A stretch of 64,000 nt of DNA from assembly GCF_003260195.1 (NCBI RefSeq), contig NZ_QEIH01000005.1, positions 62,001 to 126,000 on the forward strand, in the 5' to 3' direction. The notes beneath the pieces were generated by a model. It was not told the DNA's origin and ran no database searches. It worked only from the letters and a program-made list of their open reading frames with translations. The translations under genes and the position numbers were made by a program. This stretch comes from Lutibacter citreus (GTDB lineage: Bacteria; Bacteroidota; Bacteroidia; Flavobacteriales; Flavobacteriaceae). Positions 46,144-56,351 of this stretch are shown here, in pieces. Every line of letters starts with the position of its first letter. Position 1 is the first letter of the stretch.

Positions 46144-46552
46144 TATTTATAACCTTTATAGTTCGTTGTTGGTTACTATCTATAGTAATTGTAATTGTAA
46201 CTGCGTTTAAAGGTAGTAAATTTTCTACTTTATTTGGCCATTCAATTAAACACCAGCTATTGCTATAAAAATATTCTTCAATTCCCATATCAAGTGCTTC
46301 TTCCTCATTATCAATTCTGTAGAAATCAAAATGATAAACTTTTTCGTTATTATGGGTATGATATTCATTAACTAATGAAAAAGTAGGGGAGCTTACATTA
46401 TCTGAAACGCCTAGTTTTTTAACAATTTCTTTTATTAAAGTAGTTTTACCAACTCCCATTTCACCATAAAATAATAATATTTTATGTTTTGAAAAATCAA
46501 TCAACTCCTCTGCAATATGAGGTAATTGATCTAATGTGTAATTTTTTTCCAT
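46136..46552 (-). CDS. tsaE: tRNA threonylcarbamoyladenosine biosynthesis ATPase TsaE
   Basis: ATPase needed for the t6A modification of tRNA (YjeE family). Walker A is GEMGVGKTTLIKE near residue 30; FSLVNEYH and HFDFYRI are typical, with W in LIEWPNKVE. The 138 residues are normal length. It overlaps the ald gene downstream and lies 58 bases after porX in the same direction. Confidence 0.93.
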   Translation of the reverse strand: MEKNYTLDQLPHIAEELIDFSKHKILLFYGEMGVGKTTLIKEIVKKLGVSDNVSSPTFSLVNEYHTHNNEKVYHFDFYRIDNEEEALDMGIEEYFYSNSWCLIEWPNKVENLLPLNAVTITITIDSNQQRTIKVINNG

Positions 46553-46610
46553 TCACTAAAAAATTTAATATAGGCTGGTTTATATTTTTAAATATACCTG
46601 GCAATTAAAA

Positions 46611-48161
46611 TTATTTAGGTGCAAATATAGCACAAGGAATTATCATTTCCTCTAAAGAAATTCCTCCATGTTGGTAAGTATTTCTATAATACTTTACAAA
46701 ATGGTTGTAATTGTTTGGGTATGCGAAAAAATAATCTTCTTTGGTGAAAATAAAAGAACTGTTCATATGAAGTGAAGGTAGCATAATATCTTTAGGGTTT
46801 TTTACAGCAAAAACTTCCTTTTCTTCGTATGTTAAACTTTTACCAGTTTTGTATCTTAAATTTGAACTGATATTTTTATCTCCAATAACTTTAGTTGGAA
46901 CTTTAGAATTTATTGTTCCGTGGTCTGTAGTTAAAATTAGTTTTAAACCAAGAGATTGTGCTTTTTGAATCATTTCAAATAAAGGAGAGTTAATAAACCA
47001 GCTATTTGTTAAAGACCTGTAAGCTTTATCATCACTAGCTAATTCTTTAATAACTTCCATTTCAGTTTTAGCGTGAGAAAGCATATCAACAAAATTATAT
47101 ACTATTACTGTTAAGTCATTTTGTTTTATAGAATTGAAGTTGTCAGATAATTGTTTACCAGCTTTTAAATTGGTGATTTTTATATATTCAGTTTTAAGAT
47201 TTTCTCCTAAACGAGATAATTGAGCTTGTAAAAATTCTTCTTCAAACAGATTTTTACCACCTTCATCTGGATCATTTCGCCATAGTTTAGGGTGTTTTTG
47301 TTCCATTTCAAGAGGCATTAAGCCTGAAAATATAGAATTTCTGGCATATTGAGTTGCCGTTGGTAAAATACTGAAATATGAAATTTCTTCTTGTTTTTTG
47401 TAAAATTTATTAATGCTTTTTTCAAAAATATTAAACTGATCATATCTTAAGTTATCAATAATCACTACAAGAGTTCCTTTAGATTTTTTTACTTCAGGTA
47501 AAATTACTTTTTTGAATAAGCTATTGGATAGAATAGGAGCATTTTCTGGGTTCTGAATCCAATCTTGATAATTTTTTTTGATGAATTTGAAAAATAATGA
47601 ATTGGCTTCTTGTTTTTGACTTTCAAGAATTTCAACCATACCAGAATCGCTAATGTCTTCTAGTTCTAATTCCCAATAAACTAGTTTTTTATATACATCC
47701 ACCCATTCTTCAAATGAATTAACCATAGCTAAATCCATTGAGATTTTTCTAAACTCTTGTTGATAATTAGAAGTGGTTTTTTCAGAAATTAAGCGAGAAT
47801 GATCTAAATTCTTTTTTAAGCTTAAAAGAATTTGATTTGGGTTTACGGGTTTTATTAAATAATCTGCAATTTTATTTCCAATGGCATCTTCCATTATATA
47901 TTCTTCCTCACTTTTAGTAATCATAACAATAGGAAGATTGCCTTTTTTACTTTTAATTTCGGTTAATGTTTGCAAGCCACTTAAACCAGGCATATTTTCA
48001 TCTAAAAAAACAATATCATAATTGTTTTCTTCACATAAATCTATAGCGTCAGCACCATTATTACATTTAGTAACAGAATATCCTTTTTTTTCTAGAAATA
48101 GAATATGTGGTTTTAATAAATCTATTTCATCATCAACCCATAAAATGCTTATTCCACCCAT
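46611..48161 (-). CDS. porX: PorX-type response regulator with PglZ domain
   Basis: Response regulator for type IX secretion in Bacteroidota, 516 residues. The receiver domain (1-125) has DD at 10-11, the phosphoacceptor D54 in VFLDENMPG, and ADYLIKPVNP. The C-terminal part is a PglZ/alkaline-phosphatase-like domain with LVVIIDNLRYDQF and LILTTDHGTINS as metal-site segments. No sensor kinase (PorY) or porKLMN genes occur in the window. The promoter region is shared with the divergent HD gene. Confidence 0.93.
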   Translation of the reverse strand: MGGISILWVDDEIDLLKPHILFLEKKGYSVTKCNNGADAIDLCEENNYDIVFLDENMPGLSGLQTLTEIKSKKGNLPIVMITKSEEEYIMEDAIGNKIADYLIKPVNPNQILLSLKKNLDHSRLISEKTTSNYQQEFRKISMDLAMVNSFEEWVDVYKKLVYWELELEDISDSGMVEILESQKQEANSLFFKFIKKNYQDWIQNPENAPILSNSLFKKVILPEVKKSKGTLVVIIDNLRYDQFNIFEKSINKFYKKQEEISYFSILPTATQYARNSIFSGLMPLEMEQKHPKLWRNDPDEGGKNLFEEEFLQAQLSRLGENLKTEYIKITNLKAGKQLSDNFNSIKQNDLTVIVYNFVDMLSHAKTEMEVIKELASDDKAYRSLTNSWFINSPLFEMIQKAQSLGLKLILTTDHGTINSKVPTKVIGDKNISSNLRYKTGKSLTYEEKEVFAVKNPKDIMLPSLHMNSSFIFTKEDYFFAYPNNYNHFVKYYRNTYQHGGISLEEMIIPCAIFAPK

Positions 48162-48174
48162 ATTGTTATCTTTG
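48144..48174 (+). promoter_or_regulatory. HD hydrolase gene promoter inside porX 5' end
   Basis: TATCTTTG at 48167-48174 matches TANNTTTG. A weak -33 element (AATG) at 48144-48147 falls within the first codons of porX, which runs the other way, so control of the two genes may be linked. Confidence 0.5.
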
Positions 48175-48199
48175 CAGTTATATTAATAAAGAATTTATT

Positions 48200-49426
48200 T
48201 TGAACGATAAAAAAACGAACAAACTTAAAATATTTAACGATCCAATATACGGCTTTATTGTTGTCCCAAACGCTTTAATTTATGATTTGGTTGAACATCC
48301 TTATTTTCAGAGATTAAGAAGAATTTCACAAATGGGATTGTCGCATTTAGTATACCCAGGAGCACATCATACTAGATTTCATCATGCTTTAGGTAGTATG
48401 CATTTAATGCAAAAAGCAGTACATATTTTAAAATTTAAGGGCGTTGAAATTTCAGATGAAGAGGCTAATGCACTTTATATTGCAATATTACTGCATGATA
48501 TAGGTCACGGTCCTTTTTCTCACGCATTAGAAAAAAGTATTGCTACGGGGATTAATCATGAGGCAATTTCATTAAAAATAATGGAAGCTTTAAACGTTGA
48601 GTTTAAGGGGCAATTATCGTTAGCTATAACTATTTTTAAAGGGGAATATCATAGAAAGTTTTTATATCAATTAATAGCCAGTCAATTAGATGTGGATAGG
48701 TTAGACTATTTAAAAAGAGATAGTTTTTATACAGGTGTATCTGAAGGAAATATAAATTCAGAGCGAATGATAACCATGTTAAATGTTAAAGAAGATTATT
48801 TAGTTATTGAAGAAAAAGGAATTTATTCAGTTGAAAAATTTATTGTAGCAAGAAGATTAATGTATTGGCAAGTTTATCTTCATAAAACTGGTTTAGGAGC
48901 TGAAAAATTATTAGAAAAAATATTAAAACGCGCCAAAGAATTGGTAATGAAAGGGAAAGAAATTCATGCGAGTAAAGCTTTTGGTTATTTTTTAGAAAAC
49001 CATATTAATGAAGAAAACTTTACATTAAAAACATTAAAAACTTTTGCAAGGTTAGATGATTACGATGTTTTAGGCTCAATAAAAGAATGGATATCAAATG
49101 ATGATGTAATTCTATCTAAATTATCTGAGAGTCTTATAAATAGAAGGTTACCAAAAGTTGTGTTAAGGAATGAACCATTTTCAGATGCAGAATTACAGGT
49201 TGTAAAAAATAATGTAAAAGATACTTTTGGGTTTAATAATAAGGAAGTTGAATATTTTGTTTACAATGGTGAAATTTGTAATCAAGCTTATGATTCTAAA
49301 AAAAACACGATAAAATTATTATTTAAAAATGGTGAAATTAAAGATGTAATTGAAGCTTCAGACCATTTTAATATTCAAGCTTTATCAAAGCCTGTTTATA
49401 AGTATTACATGTGTTACCCAAAGTAA
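48200..49426 (+). CDS. HD-domain phosphohydrolase (dGTPase-like), TTG start
   Basis: A 408-residue protein of the HD superfamily. HTRFHHALGSMHLM and the HD motif ILLHDIGHGPFSHALE carry the metal-binding residues; ASQLDVDRLDYLKRDSFYTG continues the conserved core. Substrates could be dNTPs or cyclic nucleotides. Upstream in-frame sequence to 48107 lies antisense to porX and is not conserved-looking, so TTG at 48200 (MNDKKTNKLKIFNDP) is preferred. The genes for lipid A synthesis follow, with a promoter between. Confidence 0.87.
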   Translation: MNDKKTNKLKIFNDPIYGFIVVPNALIYDLVEHPYFQRLRRISQMGLSHLVYPGAHHTRFHHALGSMHLMQKAVHILKFKGVEISDEEANALYIAILLHDIGHGPFSHALEKSIATGINHEAISLKIMEALNVEFKGQLSLAITIFKGEYHRKFLYQLIASQLDVDRLDYLKRDSFYTGVSEGNINSERMITMLNVKEDYLVIEEKGIYSVEKFIVARRLMYWQVYLHKTGLGAEKLLEKILKRAKELVMKGKEIHASKAFGYFLENHINEENFTLKTLKTFARLDDYDVLGSIKEWISNDDVILSKLSESLINRRLPKVVLRNEPFSDAELQVVKNNVKDTFGFNNKEVEYFVYNGEICNQAYDSKKNTIKLLFKNGEIKDVIEASDHFNIQALSKPVYKYYMCYPK

Positions 49427-49449
49427 TAGGTATAGTTATTCTTTTTTTT

Positions 49450-49457
49450 TACTTTTG
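49450..49457 (+). promoter_or_regulatory. lpxD promoter -7 element (TACTTTTG)
   Basis: TACTTTTG, followed by TCG, lies 7 bases before the lpxD ATG at 49465 and would give an almost leaderless mRNA for the lipid A cluster. Confidence 0.5.
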
Positions 49458-49464
49458 TCGTTAA

Positions 49465-50508
49465 ATGAAATTCAAAGCAAATCAAATAGCAGAGATATTA
49501 GAAGGAGATATTATTGGAGACGAAAATGTTGAAGTTTTCAAGCTTTCTAAGATAGAAGAGGGGACAGAAGGTTCTCTTACATTCTTATCAAACCCAAAAT
49601 ATGAACATCACATCTATTCTACAAAAGCTTCTGTAGCTATTGTAGGTAAAGACTTTGTGCCAAAGGAGGGGATTGAAATGACCTTAATTTTAGTGGAGGA
49701 TGCTCGATTGAGTTTTTCTAAATTACTTGAATATTATAGCCAAGTTAAATTAAATAAATTAGGAATAGAATCACCTAGTCATATAAGTGATTCTGCAACT
49801 TTAGGACCAGATATTTATTTAGGGGCATTTTCATATATAGGGAATGATGCCAAAATAGGATCAAATGTTAAAATTTACCCTAATGTATATTTAGGTGATA
49901 ACGTTGTAATAGGAGACAATTCAACATTGTTTTCAGGTGTAAAGATTTATTCAGAAACCAATATTGGTGATAATTGTGTAATACACTCAAATTGTGTAAT
50001 TGGGTCAGACGGGTTTGGTTTTGCTCCAAGTGAAGATGGTAATTATAATAAAATTCCTCATATTGGAAATGTTATAATTGAGGATAATGTAGAAATAGGA
50101 GCTTCAACTACAATAGATAGAGCAACTCTAGGTTCAACAATTATAAAAAAAGGAGTAAAATTAGACAATCAAATTCAAATTGCACATAACGTGGAAATTG
50201 GAAAGAATACGGTTATTGCAGCTCAAACTGGTATAGCTGGTTCGACCAAAATAGGTGAAAACGGAATGATTGGAGGGCAAGTTGGAATTATTGGTCATAT
50301 GGTTATAGGAGACAATGTTAGAATTCAGGCGCAGGCAGGAATTGCTAAAAGTTTAAAAAATAACGAAGTAGTGCAAGGTACACCAGCCTTTGGATATTCT
50401 GATTTTAGTAAATCATATGTTTATTTTAAAAAACTACCAGAATTGGTTTCAACTATAAATACATTAGAGAAAGAAATTAAAGCTTTAAAGGAGAAATATG
50501 AGTATTAA
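49465..50508 (+). CDS. lpxD: UDP-3-O-(3-hydroxyacyl)glucosamine N-acyltransferase
   Basis: Third step of lipid A synthesis. The 347-residue protein has a N-terminal UDP-binding domain and a left-handed beta-helix with many hexapeptide repeats ([14 protein letters not shown]). [20 protein letters not shown] and [15 protein letters not shown] with the catalytic His fit LpxD. Its last 11 bases overlap the start of lpxC-fabZ. Confidence 0.95.
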   Translation: MKFKANQIAEILEGDIIGDENVEVFKLSKIEEGTEGSLTFLSNPKYEHHIYSTKASVAIVGKDFVPKEGIEMTLILVEDARLSFSKLLEYYSQVKLNKLGIESPSHISDSATLGPDIYLGAFSYIGNDAKIGSNVKIYPNVYLGDNVVIGDNSTLFSGVKIYSETNIGDNCVIHSNCVIGSDGFGFAPSEDGNYNKIPHIGNVIIEDNVEIGASTTIDRATLGSTIIKKGVKLDNQIQIAHNVEIGKNTVIAAQTGIAGSTKIGENGMIGGQVGIIGHMVIGDNVRIQAQAGIAKSLKNNEVVQGTPAFGYSDFSKSYVYFKKLPELVSTINTLEKEIKALKEKYEY

Positions 50509-51895
50509 ACAAAAAACAATAAAAAAAGAAGTAACTCTTTCTGGTGTAGGACTGCATACGGGGAATAAAGTTACTATGACTTTTAAACCTGCACCAATTA
50601 ATAACGGGTATGCTTTTGTTAGAATCGATTTAGAAGGTGAACCTATAATTGAAGCAAGTGCAGAGTATGTGATAAATACACAAAGAGGAACAAATTTAGA
50701 AAAAAGAGGAGTTACTGTTAATACATCAGAACATGTATTAGCTGCAGTAGTTGCTCTTGGAATAGATAATATAATAATTGAGATAAATGCACCTGAACCT
50801 CCAATTATGGATGGTTCTTCAAAACATTTTGTTGAAGCATTAGAAGAAGCCGGGATATTGGAGCAAGATGCTGAAATAGAAGAGTATATAGTTAAAGAGG
50901 TAATTTCATATAAAGATGAAGAAACAGGAAGTGAAATTATTTTAATGCCTTCAGATAAGTATCAAATTACAGCCATGGTTGATTTTGGTACTAAAGTTTT
51001 AGGTACACAAAATGCTACATTAAATTCATTATCTGATTTTAAAGCTGAAATATCGGATGCACGTACTTTTAGCTTTTTACATGAGTTAGAGATGCTTTTA
51101 GATAATAATTTAATTAAAGGAGGCGATTTAAATAACGCCATAGTTTATGTTGATAAGGAGATTTCTGAAGCAACAATGAATAAACTAAAACATGCCTTTA
51201 ATAAAGAAACTTTAGCCGTTAAACCAAATGGGATTTTAGATAATTTAACCCTGCGTTGGGCAAATGAAGCTGCACGCCATAAATTACTTGATGTAATAGG
51301 TGATTTAGCATTGGTTGGAACTAGAATTAGAGGTAAAGTTATAGCAAATAAACCTGGTCATATGGTGAATACGGGGTTTGCAAAAAAATTACAGAAAAAA
51401 ATTAAACAAGAAAAAAGAAATAATGTTCCTACTTATGATTTAAATCAACCACCGTTGATGGATATTTATAAAATTATGGAAATATTACCTCACAGACCTC
51501 CATTTTTGTTAATCGATAGAATTATTGAACTATCTGACAAACATGTAGTAGGGATGAAAAATGTTACAATGAATGAAAACTTTTTTGTTGGGCATTTTCC
51601 TGGGGCACCTGTAATGCCAGGAGTTTTGCAAGTTGAAGCAATGGCACAATGTGGAGGAGTTTTAGTTTTAAGTACTGTTCCTGATCCAGAAAATTATTTA
51701 ACTTATTTTATGAAAATGGATAATGTTAAATTTAAACAAAAAGTATTACCTGGAGATACACTAATTTTTAAAGCTGAGTTAATAACTCCAATACGTAGAG
51801 GAATTTGTCATATGCAATCTTATGGTTATGCTAATGGAAGATTAGTAGTTGAGGCAGAATTAATGGCGCAAATTGCAAAAAAACCAAAAGAATAA
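50498..51895 (+). CDS. fused LpxC deacetylase and FabZ dehydratase
   Basis: Bifunctional protein of 465 residues. Residues about 1-305 form LpxC, the zinc deacetylase committing lipid A synthesis, with the ligands in [14 protein letters not shown] and [12 protein letters not shown]. Residues about 315-465 are FabZ ([31 protein letters not shown]), which makes the acyl chains. The fusion is the standard Bacteroidota form. It overlaps lpxD by 11 bases and the lpxA start by one (TAATG). Confidence 0.96.
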   Translation: MSIKQKTIKKEVTLSGVGLHTGNKVTMTFKPAPINNGYAFVRIDLEGEPIIEASAEYVINTQRGTNLEKRGVTVNTSEHVLAAVVALGIDNIIIEINAPEPPIMDGSSKHFVEALEEAGILEQDAEIEEYIVKEVISYKDEETGSEIILMPSDKYQITAMVDFGTKVLGTQNATLNSLSDFKAEISDARTFSFLHELEMLLDNNLIKGGDLNNAIVYVDKEISEATMNKLKHAFNKETLAVKPNGILDNLTLRWANEAARHKLLDVIGDLALVGTRIRGKVIANKPGHMVNTGFAKKLQKKIKQEKRNNVPTYDLNQPPLMDIYKIMEILPHRPPFLLIDRIIELSDKHVVGMKNVTMNENFFVGHFPGAPVMPGVLQVEAMAQCGGVLVLSTVPDPENYLTYFMKMDNVKFKQKVLPGDTLIFKAELITPIRRGICHMQSYGYANGRLVVEAELMAQIAKKPKE

Positions 51896-52677
51896 TGAAT
51901 CAACCTTTAGCATATATACATCCAGGAGCAAAAATAGCTACTAATGCAGTAGTAGAACCTTTTACAACAATTCATAATAATGTAGAAATAGGTTCTGGAA
52001 CTTGGATAGGGTCTAATGTTACAATTATGGAAGGGGCTAGAATTGGAAAAAATTGTAGAATTTTTCCTGGAGCCGTAATTTCTGCAATTCCACAAGATTT
52101 AAAATTTGACGGAGAAGATTCATTAGCAATAATAGGAGATAACACAACAATAAGAGAGTGTTGTACTGTTAATAGAGGAACAAAAGCTCTTGGAAAAACA
52201 CAAATTGGAGAAAATTGCCTTATAATGGCAACTTCACATATTGCACATGACTGTGTAATTGGTAATAATTGTATTTTAGCAAATGGGTCCGTAATAGCAG
52301 GCCATGTAACAGTTGGTGATTTTGCAATATTAAGTGGCTTAGTAGCCGTTCACCAATTTATTCATATTGGGGAGCATGCAATGGTATCTGGAGGTTCTTT
52401 GGTTAGAAAAGATGTTCCGCCATTTGCAAAAGCAGGAAAAGAACCATTATCTTATATTGGTATTAACTCTATAGGACTTAGAAGAAGAGGTTTTGAGACT
52501 GAAAAAATTAGAGAAATTCAAAATATTTATAGACTTCTATATCAAAAAAATTATAACAATACTCAGGCATTAGAAATGATTGAGGCGGAAATGGAAGCAA
52601 CGAAAGAAAGAGATCAAATAATACTTTTCATAAAAAATTCTCAAAGAGGAATTATGAAAGGATATACAGGAAGTTAA
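51895..52677 (+). CDS. lpxA: acyl-ACP-UDP-N-acetylglucosamine O-acyltransferase
   Basis: First acylation of lipid A. The 260-residue protein begins LAYIHPGAKIATNAVVEPF, with hexapeptide repeats, ATSHIAHDCVIGNN (catalytic His region) and the C-terminal helical part after RRRGFETEKIREI. It starts within the stop of lpxC-fabZ (TAATG), so expression of the lipid A enzymes is coupled. Confidence 0.96.
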   Translation: MNQPLAYIHPGAKIATNAVVEPFTTIHNNVEIGSGTWIGSNVTIMEGARIGKNCRIFPGAVISAIPQDLKFDGEDSLAIIGDNTTIRECCTVNRGTKALGKTQIGENCLIMATSHIAHDCVIGNNCILANGSVIAGHVTVGDFAILSGLVAVHQFIHIGEHAMVSGGSLVRKDVPPFAKAGKEPLSYIGINSIGLRRRGFETEKIREIQNIYRLLYQKNYNNTQALEMIEAEMEATKERDQIILFIKNSQRGIMKGYTGS

Positions 52678-52692
52678 CAAATATAAAATATA

Positions 52693-53259
52693 ATGGCAAC
52701 AACATCAGATATTAGAAACGGTTTATGTATTAAACATAATAACGATATTTTTAAAGTAGTAGAGTTTTTACACGTAAAACCAGGAAAAGGACCTGCGTTT
52801 GTAAGAACAAAATTAAAAAGTTTATCCTCAGGAAAAGTGTTAGATAATACATTTCCAGCAGGTAGAAAAATTGAAGACATTAGAGTTGAAACTAGAAAAT
52901 ATCAATTTTTGTATCCAGAAGGTAATACGTTTCACTTTATGAATACAGATGATTACAATCAAATAACACTAGAAAAGGAAACTTTAGATAGTCCAGATTT
53001 ATTAAAAGAAGGAGAAATTGTAACTGTAATATTTAATACAGAAGATGATATGCCTTTATCTGTTGATATGCCAGCAAGTGTTATTTTAGAAATTTCCCAT
53101 ACAGAACCAGGTGTAAAAGGAAACACAGCAACAAATGCTACAAAACCAGCTACTGTTGAAACTGGAGCTGAAGTTAATGTGCCTTTATTTATTAATGAAG
53201 GTGATAAAATTAAAATTGATACAGCTAAAGGAGCTTATCTAGAACGAGTTAAAGAATAA
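52693..53259 (+). CDS. efp: translation elongation factor P
   Basis: Relieves ribosome stalling at polyproline. The 188 residues have the KOW-like N-terminal domain, with the tip loop VKPGKGPAFVRTK, where the Lys of PGKG is the usual modified residue, and the OB domains typical of EF-P (FMNTDDYNQITL). It lies between lpxA (15 bases) and a second acyltransferase gene (10 bases) in the same transcript. Confidence 0.95.
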   Translation: MATTSDIRNGLCIKHNNDIFKVVEFLHVKPGKGPAFVRTKLKSLSSGKVLDNTFPAGRKIEDIRVETRKYQFLYPEGNTFHFMNTDDYNQITLEKETLDSPDLLKEGEIVTVIFNTEDDMPLSVDMPASVILEISHTEPGVKGNTATNATKPATVETGAEVNVPLFINEGDKIKIDTAKGAYLERVKE

Positions 53260-53269
53260 ATTAGAAACT

Positions 53270-54193
53270 ATGAAATTTCCCCGTAAGCATAGTTTAGAAG
53301 AGATTTCTAAACTATTAAATTTGAAATTTATTGGGTCAAAGGATTTTCCAATATTTGGTATTAATGAAATCCATGTGGTTGAAGAAGGGGATATTGTTTT
53401 TGTAGATCACCCAAAGTATTATGATAAAGCATTGAATTCTAATGCTACTGTAATATTGATTAATAAAAAAGTAGAATGCCCAAAAGGGAAAGCGCTTTTA
53501 ATTTCAAAAGATCCTTTTTCGGATTTTAATAAATTAACGTTACATTTTAATTCATTTAAACCTTCAAATTTACCTATTGCTGAATCTGCAATAATAGGAA
53601 CTGATACCATAATACAACCAAATGTATTTATTGGTAATAATGTAAAAATTGGAAACAACTGTCTTATTCACCCAAATGTTACAATATATGATAATTGTAT
53701 TATAGGTAATAATGTAACTATTCATTCTGGAAGTATTTTAGGGGCTGATGCTTTTTATTATAAGAAAAGAGAAACAGGCTATGATAAGTTAATTTCTGGT
53801 GGAACTGTTGAAATTAAGGATAATGTTGATATTGGAGCTCTTTGTACAATTGATAGAGGTGTTTCTGGAATTACAACTATACATAAAGGAACAAAGTTAG
53901 ACAATCAAGTTCAGGTAGGTCACGATACAATAATTGGTGAGAATTGCCTAATTGCATCTCAATCTGGAATTGCAGGTTGTGTAATTATTGAAGATGAAGT
54001 TACAATTTGGGGACAGGTAGGAACTAATAGTGGAATTACAATAGGAAAAGGAGCTGTTATTTTAGGGCAAACAGGAGTTACTAAATCTGTTAAAGGAGGA
54101 AAAACTTATTTTGGGACTCCAGTAGAAGAATCTAGAAAAAAATTGAAGGAAATGGCAGAGATTAGACAAATAATTAAAATGCAAAAAAATTAA
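53270..54193 (+). CDS. second LpxD-like hexapeptide acyltransferase
   Basis: A 307-residue left-handed beta-helix protein similar in layout to lpxD, with EISKLLNLKFIG at the N-terminal domain, NVFIGNNVKIGNNCLIHPN repeats and DNQVQVGHDTIIGEN carrying the His. It is about 40 residues shorter than the lpxD at 49465. It may transfer a different acyl group or act on another sugar nucleotide; the paralogue seems conserved in flavobacteria beside efp and sucD. Confidence 0.87.
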   Translation: MKFPRKHSLEEISKLLNLKFIGSKDFPIFGINEIHVVEEGDIVFVDHPKYYDKALNSNATVILINKKVECPKGKALLISKDPFSDFNKLTLHFNSFKPSNLPIAESAIIGTDTIIQPNVFIGNNVKIGNNCLIHPNVTIYDNCIIGNNVTIHSGSILGADAFYYKKRETGYDKLISGGTVEIKDNVDIGALCTIDRGVSGITTIHKGTKLDNQVQVGHDTIIGENCLIASQSGIAGCVIIEDEVTIWGQVGTNSGITIGKGAVILGQTGVTKSVKGGKTYFGTPVEESRKKLKEMAEIRQIIKMQKN

Positions 54194-54268
54194 TGATTCT
54201 TCTGTTTTAATGGAATAAAAAATTAAATTTGTTATAAAAATACAGTTACACTTAAATATTACAATCAA

Positions 54269-55141
54269 ATGAGCGTTTTAGTTAATAAAAATTCAAAAAT
54301 AATAGTTCAAGGTTTTACTGGTAGTGAAGGTACTTTTCACGCCACACAAATGATTGATTATGGTACAAATGTAGTAGGTGGAGTAACTCCTGGTAAAGGA
54401 GGTCAATTACACCTAAATAAACCAGTATTTAATACTGTACAAGAAGCAGTTGATAAGGTAGCGGCAGACACATCAATTATTTTTGTTCCGCCAGCTTTTG
54501 CGGCTGATGCAATTATGGAATCAGCTTTAGCAGGAATTAAAGTAATTATTTGTATTACTGAAGGAATACCTGTTGCAGATATGGTTAAGGTAAAAGCTTA
54601 TATTGAAAATAAAGATTGTAGATTAGTTGGTCCTAATTGCCCAGGTGTAATTACTCCTGAAGAAGCTAAAGTTGGTATTATGCCAGGATTTATTTTCAGA
54701 AAAGGAAATGTAGGAATTGTTTCAAAATCAGGAACACTTACTTATGAAGCCGCTGATCAAGTTGTAAAAAAAGGATATGGAATTACTACAGCAATTGGTA
54801 TTGGAGGAGATCCTATAATTGGAACAACTACAAAAGATGCTGTAGAATTATTAATGAATGATCCAGAGACTGAATGTATTGTAATGATAGGTGAAATTGG
54901 AGGTCAATTAGAGGCAGAGGCAGCAAAATGGGTGAAAGAGACTGGAAATAAAAAACCGGTTGTAGGATTTATTGCTGGTCAAACGGCTCCAAAAGGTCGT
55001 ACTATGGGACATGCAGGGGCAATTGTTGGAGGTAAAGATGATACTGCTCAAGCAAAAATGAAAATTTTAAGAGAAAACGGTATTTATGTTGTAGATTCTC
55101 CTGCTAAAATTGGTGATAAAGTTGCTGAAATCTTAGGTTAA
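54269..55141 (+). CDS. sucD: succinate-CoA ligase alpha subunit
   Basis: TCA-cycle enzyme joining succinate and CoA with phosphorylation of a His. The 290 residues include the CoA-binding Rossmann start [55 protein letters not shown] and the phosphohistidine in GHAGAIVGG. The beta subunit gene is not in the window. A strong terminator follows. Confidence 0.96.
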   Translation: MSVLVNKNSKIIVQGFTGSEGTFHATQMIDYGTNVVGGVTPGKGGQLHLNKPVFNTVQEAVDKVAADTSIIFVPPAFAADAIMESALAGIKVIICITEGIPVADMVKVKAYIENKDCRLVGPNCPGVITPEEAKVGIMPGFIFRKGNVGIVSKSGTLTYEAADQVVKKGYGITTAIGIGGDPIIGTTTKDAVELLMNDPETECIVMIGEIGGQLEAEAAKWVKETGNKKPVVGFIAGQTAPKGRTMGHAGAIVGGKDDTAQAKMKILRENGIYVVDSPAKIGDKVAEILG

Positions 55142-55162
55142 GTAACAATTAAATAAAATTAT

Positions 55163-55195
55163 AAAAAAAAACCTTTGAATTTCAAAGGTTTTTTT
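55163..55195 (+). terminator. sucD rho-independent terminator
   Basis: AACCTTTGAA / TTCAAAGGTT is preceded by A and followed by seven T, 22 bases after the sucD stop. Confidence 0.93.
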
Positions 55196-55250
55196 AGTTA
55201 TAAAATGTAAGTAGATAATAGAATCTCCTACTAAAAGACGAAAAAATATA

Positions 55251-55805
55251 ATGAATTTTAAATTTAACAAAAAATCAATTTCAAATATTGTTTTCATTTT
55301 AGTGATTGCAACTTTACTTTATCCACCTTCAAAAGAGTGGGTTCTGCGTCAAATTGCATTTTCACCTTCCGTTAATGTTGAAAGTACAAACAATATAGGT
55401 GACTATAATTGGGAACTAAAAGGACTGAATACAAAAAGTTTAAACTTAAAAGATCTTGAAAACCGAGTTGTTTTTGTAAACTTTTGGGCTACTTGGTGTC
55501 CTCCTTGTAGAGCTGAAATGCCCATGATACAAGAATTATATAATGATTATAAGGATAAAATTGATTTTATTTTTGTGACAAATGAAAATTTGGAAACAGT
55601 AAATAAATTCTTTAAAAAGAATAATTACAACCTACCTGTTTTTAATTCTATAGGTTTACCTCCGAGTAAGTTAACTGAAACAAATAGTATTCCGGCCACT
55701 TATTTAATTGATAAAAAAGGTAATATTGTTATAAATGAAGTTGGCTCTGCAAATTGGAATAGTAAAAAAGTTCGAAAAATTATTGATGAATTATTAACAG
55801 AATAA
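55251..55805 (+). CDS. TlpA-like thioredoxin, membrane-anchored
   Basis: A 184-residue thiol-disulfide oxidoreductase with one N-terminal helix (NIVFILVIATLLYPP) and a thioredoxin-like domain outside the membrane. The active site is NFWATWCPPCRAEMPM at about residues 79-94, and the cis-Pro loop is TNSIPATYLID. It probably keeps exported cysteines reduced (cytochrome maturation or envelope proteins). Confidence 0.9.
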   Translation: MNFKFNKKSISNIVFILVIATLLYPPSKEWVLRQIAFSPSVNVESTNNIGDYNWELKGLNTKSLNLKDLENRVVFVNFWATWCPPCRAEMPMIQELYNDYKDKIDFIFVTNENLETVNKFFKKNNYNLPVFNSIGLPPSKLTETNSIPATYLIDKKGNIVINEVGSANWNSKKVRKIIDELLTE

Positions 55806-55815
55806 TTTACAATCT

Positions 55816-55845
55816 TTTGTAGCGTTTTTATAAGGTTCAACGTAT
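55816..55845 (+). promoter_or_regulatory. predicted ECF sigma promoter, copy A
   Basis: GTAGCGTTTT (55819-55828), 11 bases, then ACGTA (55840-55844), preceded by T-rich sequence. The same two blocks at the same distance occur upstream of the VWA lipoprotein gene (58860-58885). It sits 63 bases before the ATG of the first gene of the sigma-factor operon, so the sigma factor may activate its own operon. Confidence 0.6.
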
Positions 55846-55907
55846 TAGTTATAGGATGTAGATTTTAAAGCATTCTAATAGTTCTAATTCGATTTAAATT
55901 TTATAAA

Positions 55908-56348
55908 ATGAAGAACATTACCATAATAACCGTATTTTTATTAACCCTAGTGTCTTGTGATTTAAAAGATGATTGTGGAGCTTGTTTTACTCCTCCAAGA
56001 CAGTTTAATTTTGAATTTTCTGATAAAGATTCAGGAGAAGATTTATTTGATAATGGAACCTTTAACATTGATGATGTAAAAATTACAGATGAAGAGGATA
56101 AAAATGTTACGTTTGAGGTAGTTTTGTATAATGATAGTTTTATTGTTTCAATAAATTCAATAGGATGGGAGTTAGAGCCAAAAACATATACAATTCAATT
56201 AAATGATGATACTCCAATAGTTTTTGACTTAGATATGAACACTGCAAGTGATAATTGTTGTTCATATTTTGAAGTAGAAAATTTTGAACTCTATGATTAT
56301 GAATATTCAGAATCTAATACTACTGGTATTATTCAAGTAAAAATTTAA
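55908..56348 (+). CDS. lipoprotein, first gene of the ECF sigma operon
   Basis: A 146-residue lipoprotein (lipobox LVSCD, Cys 17). The mature N-terminus DCGACFTPPRQFNFEFSD and the later NCCSYFEVENF have a conserved-looking pattern of Cys pairs. I recognise the CGACFTPP-type start from other flavobacterial lipoproteins, without known function. It is followed after 3 bases by another lipoprotein and then the sigma factor. A predicted ECF promoter lies upstream. Confidence 0.75.
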   Translation: MKNITIITVFLLTLVSCDLKDDCGACFTPPRQFNFEFSDKDSGEDLFDNGTFNIDDVKITDEEDKNVTFEVVLYNDSFIVSINSIGWELEPKTYTIQLNDDTPIVFDLDMNTASDNCCSYFEVENFELYDYEYSESNTTGIIQVKI

Positions 56349-56351
56349 TAA

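Noticed and set aside
48107-48199. N-terminal extension of the HD hydrolase to 48107
   Set aside because: This stretch is antisense to the first codons of porX and has a Cys/His/Tyr-rich composition unlike the rest; TTG at 48200 gives a normal family start.
53419-53658. Minus-strand frame of 79 codons within the LpxD-like gene
   Set aside because: It is the antisense shadow of the hexapeptide repeats, which naturally leave open frames on the other strand.
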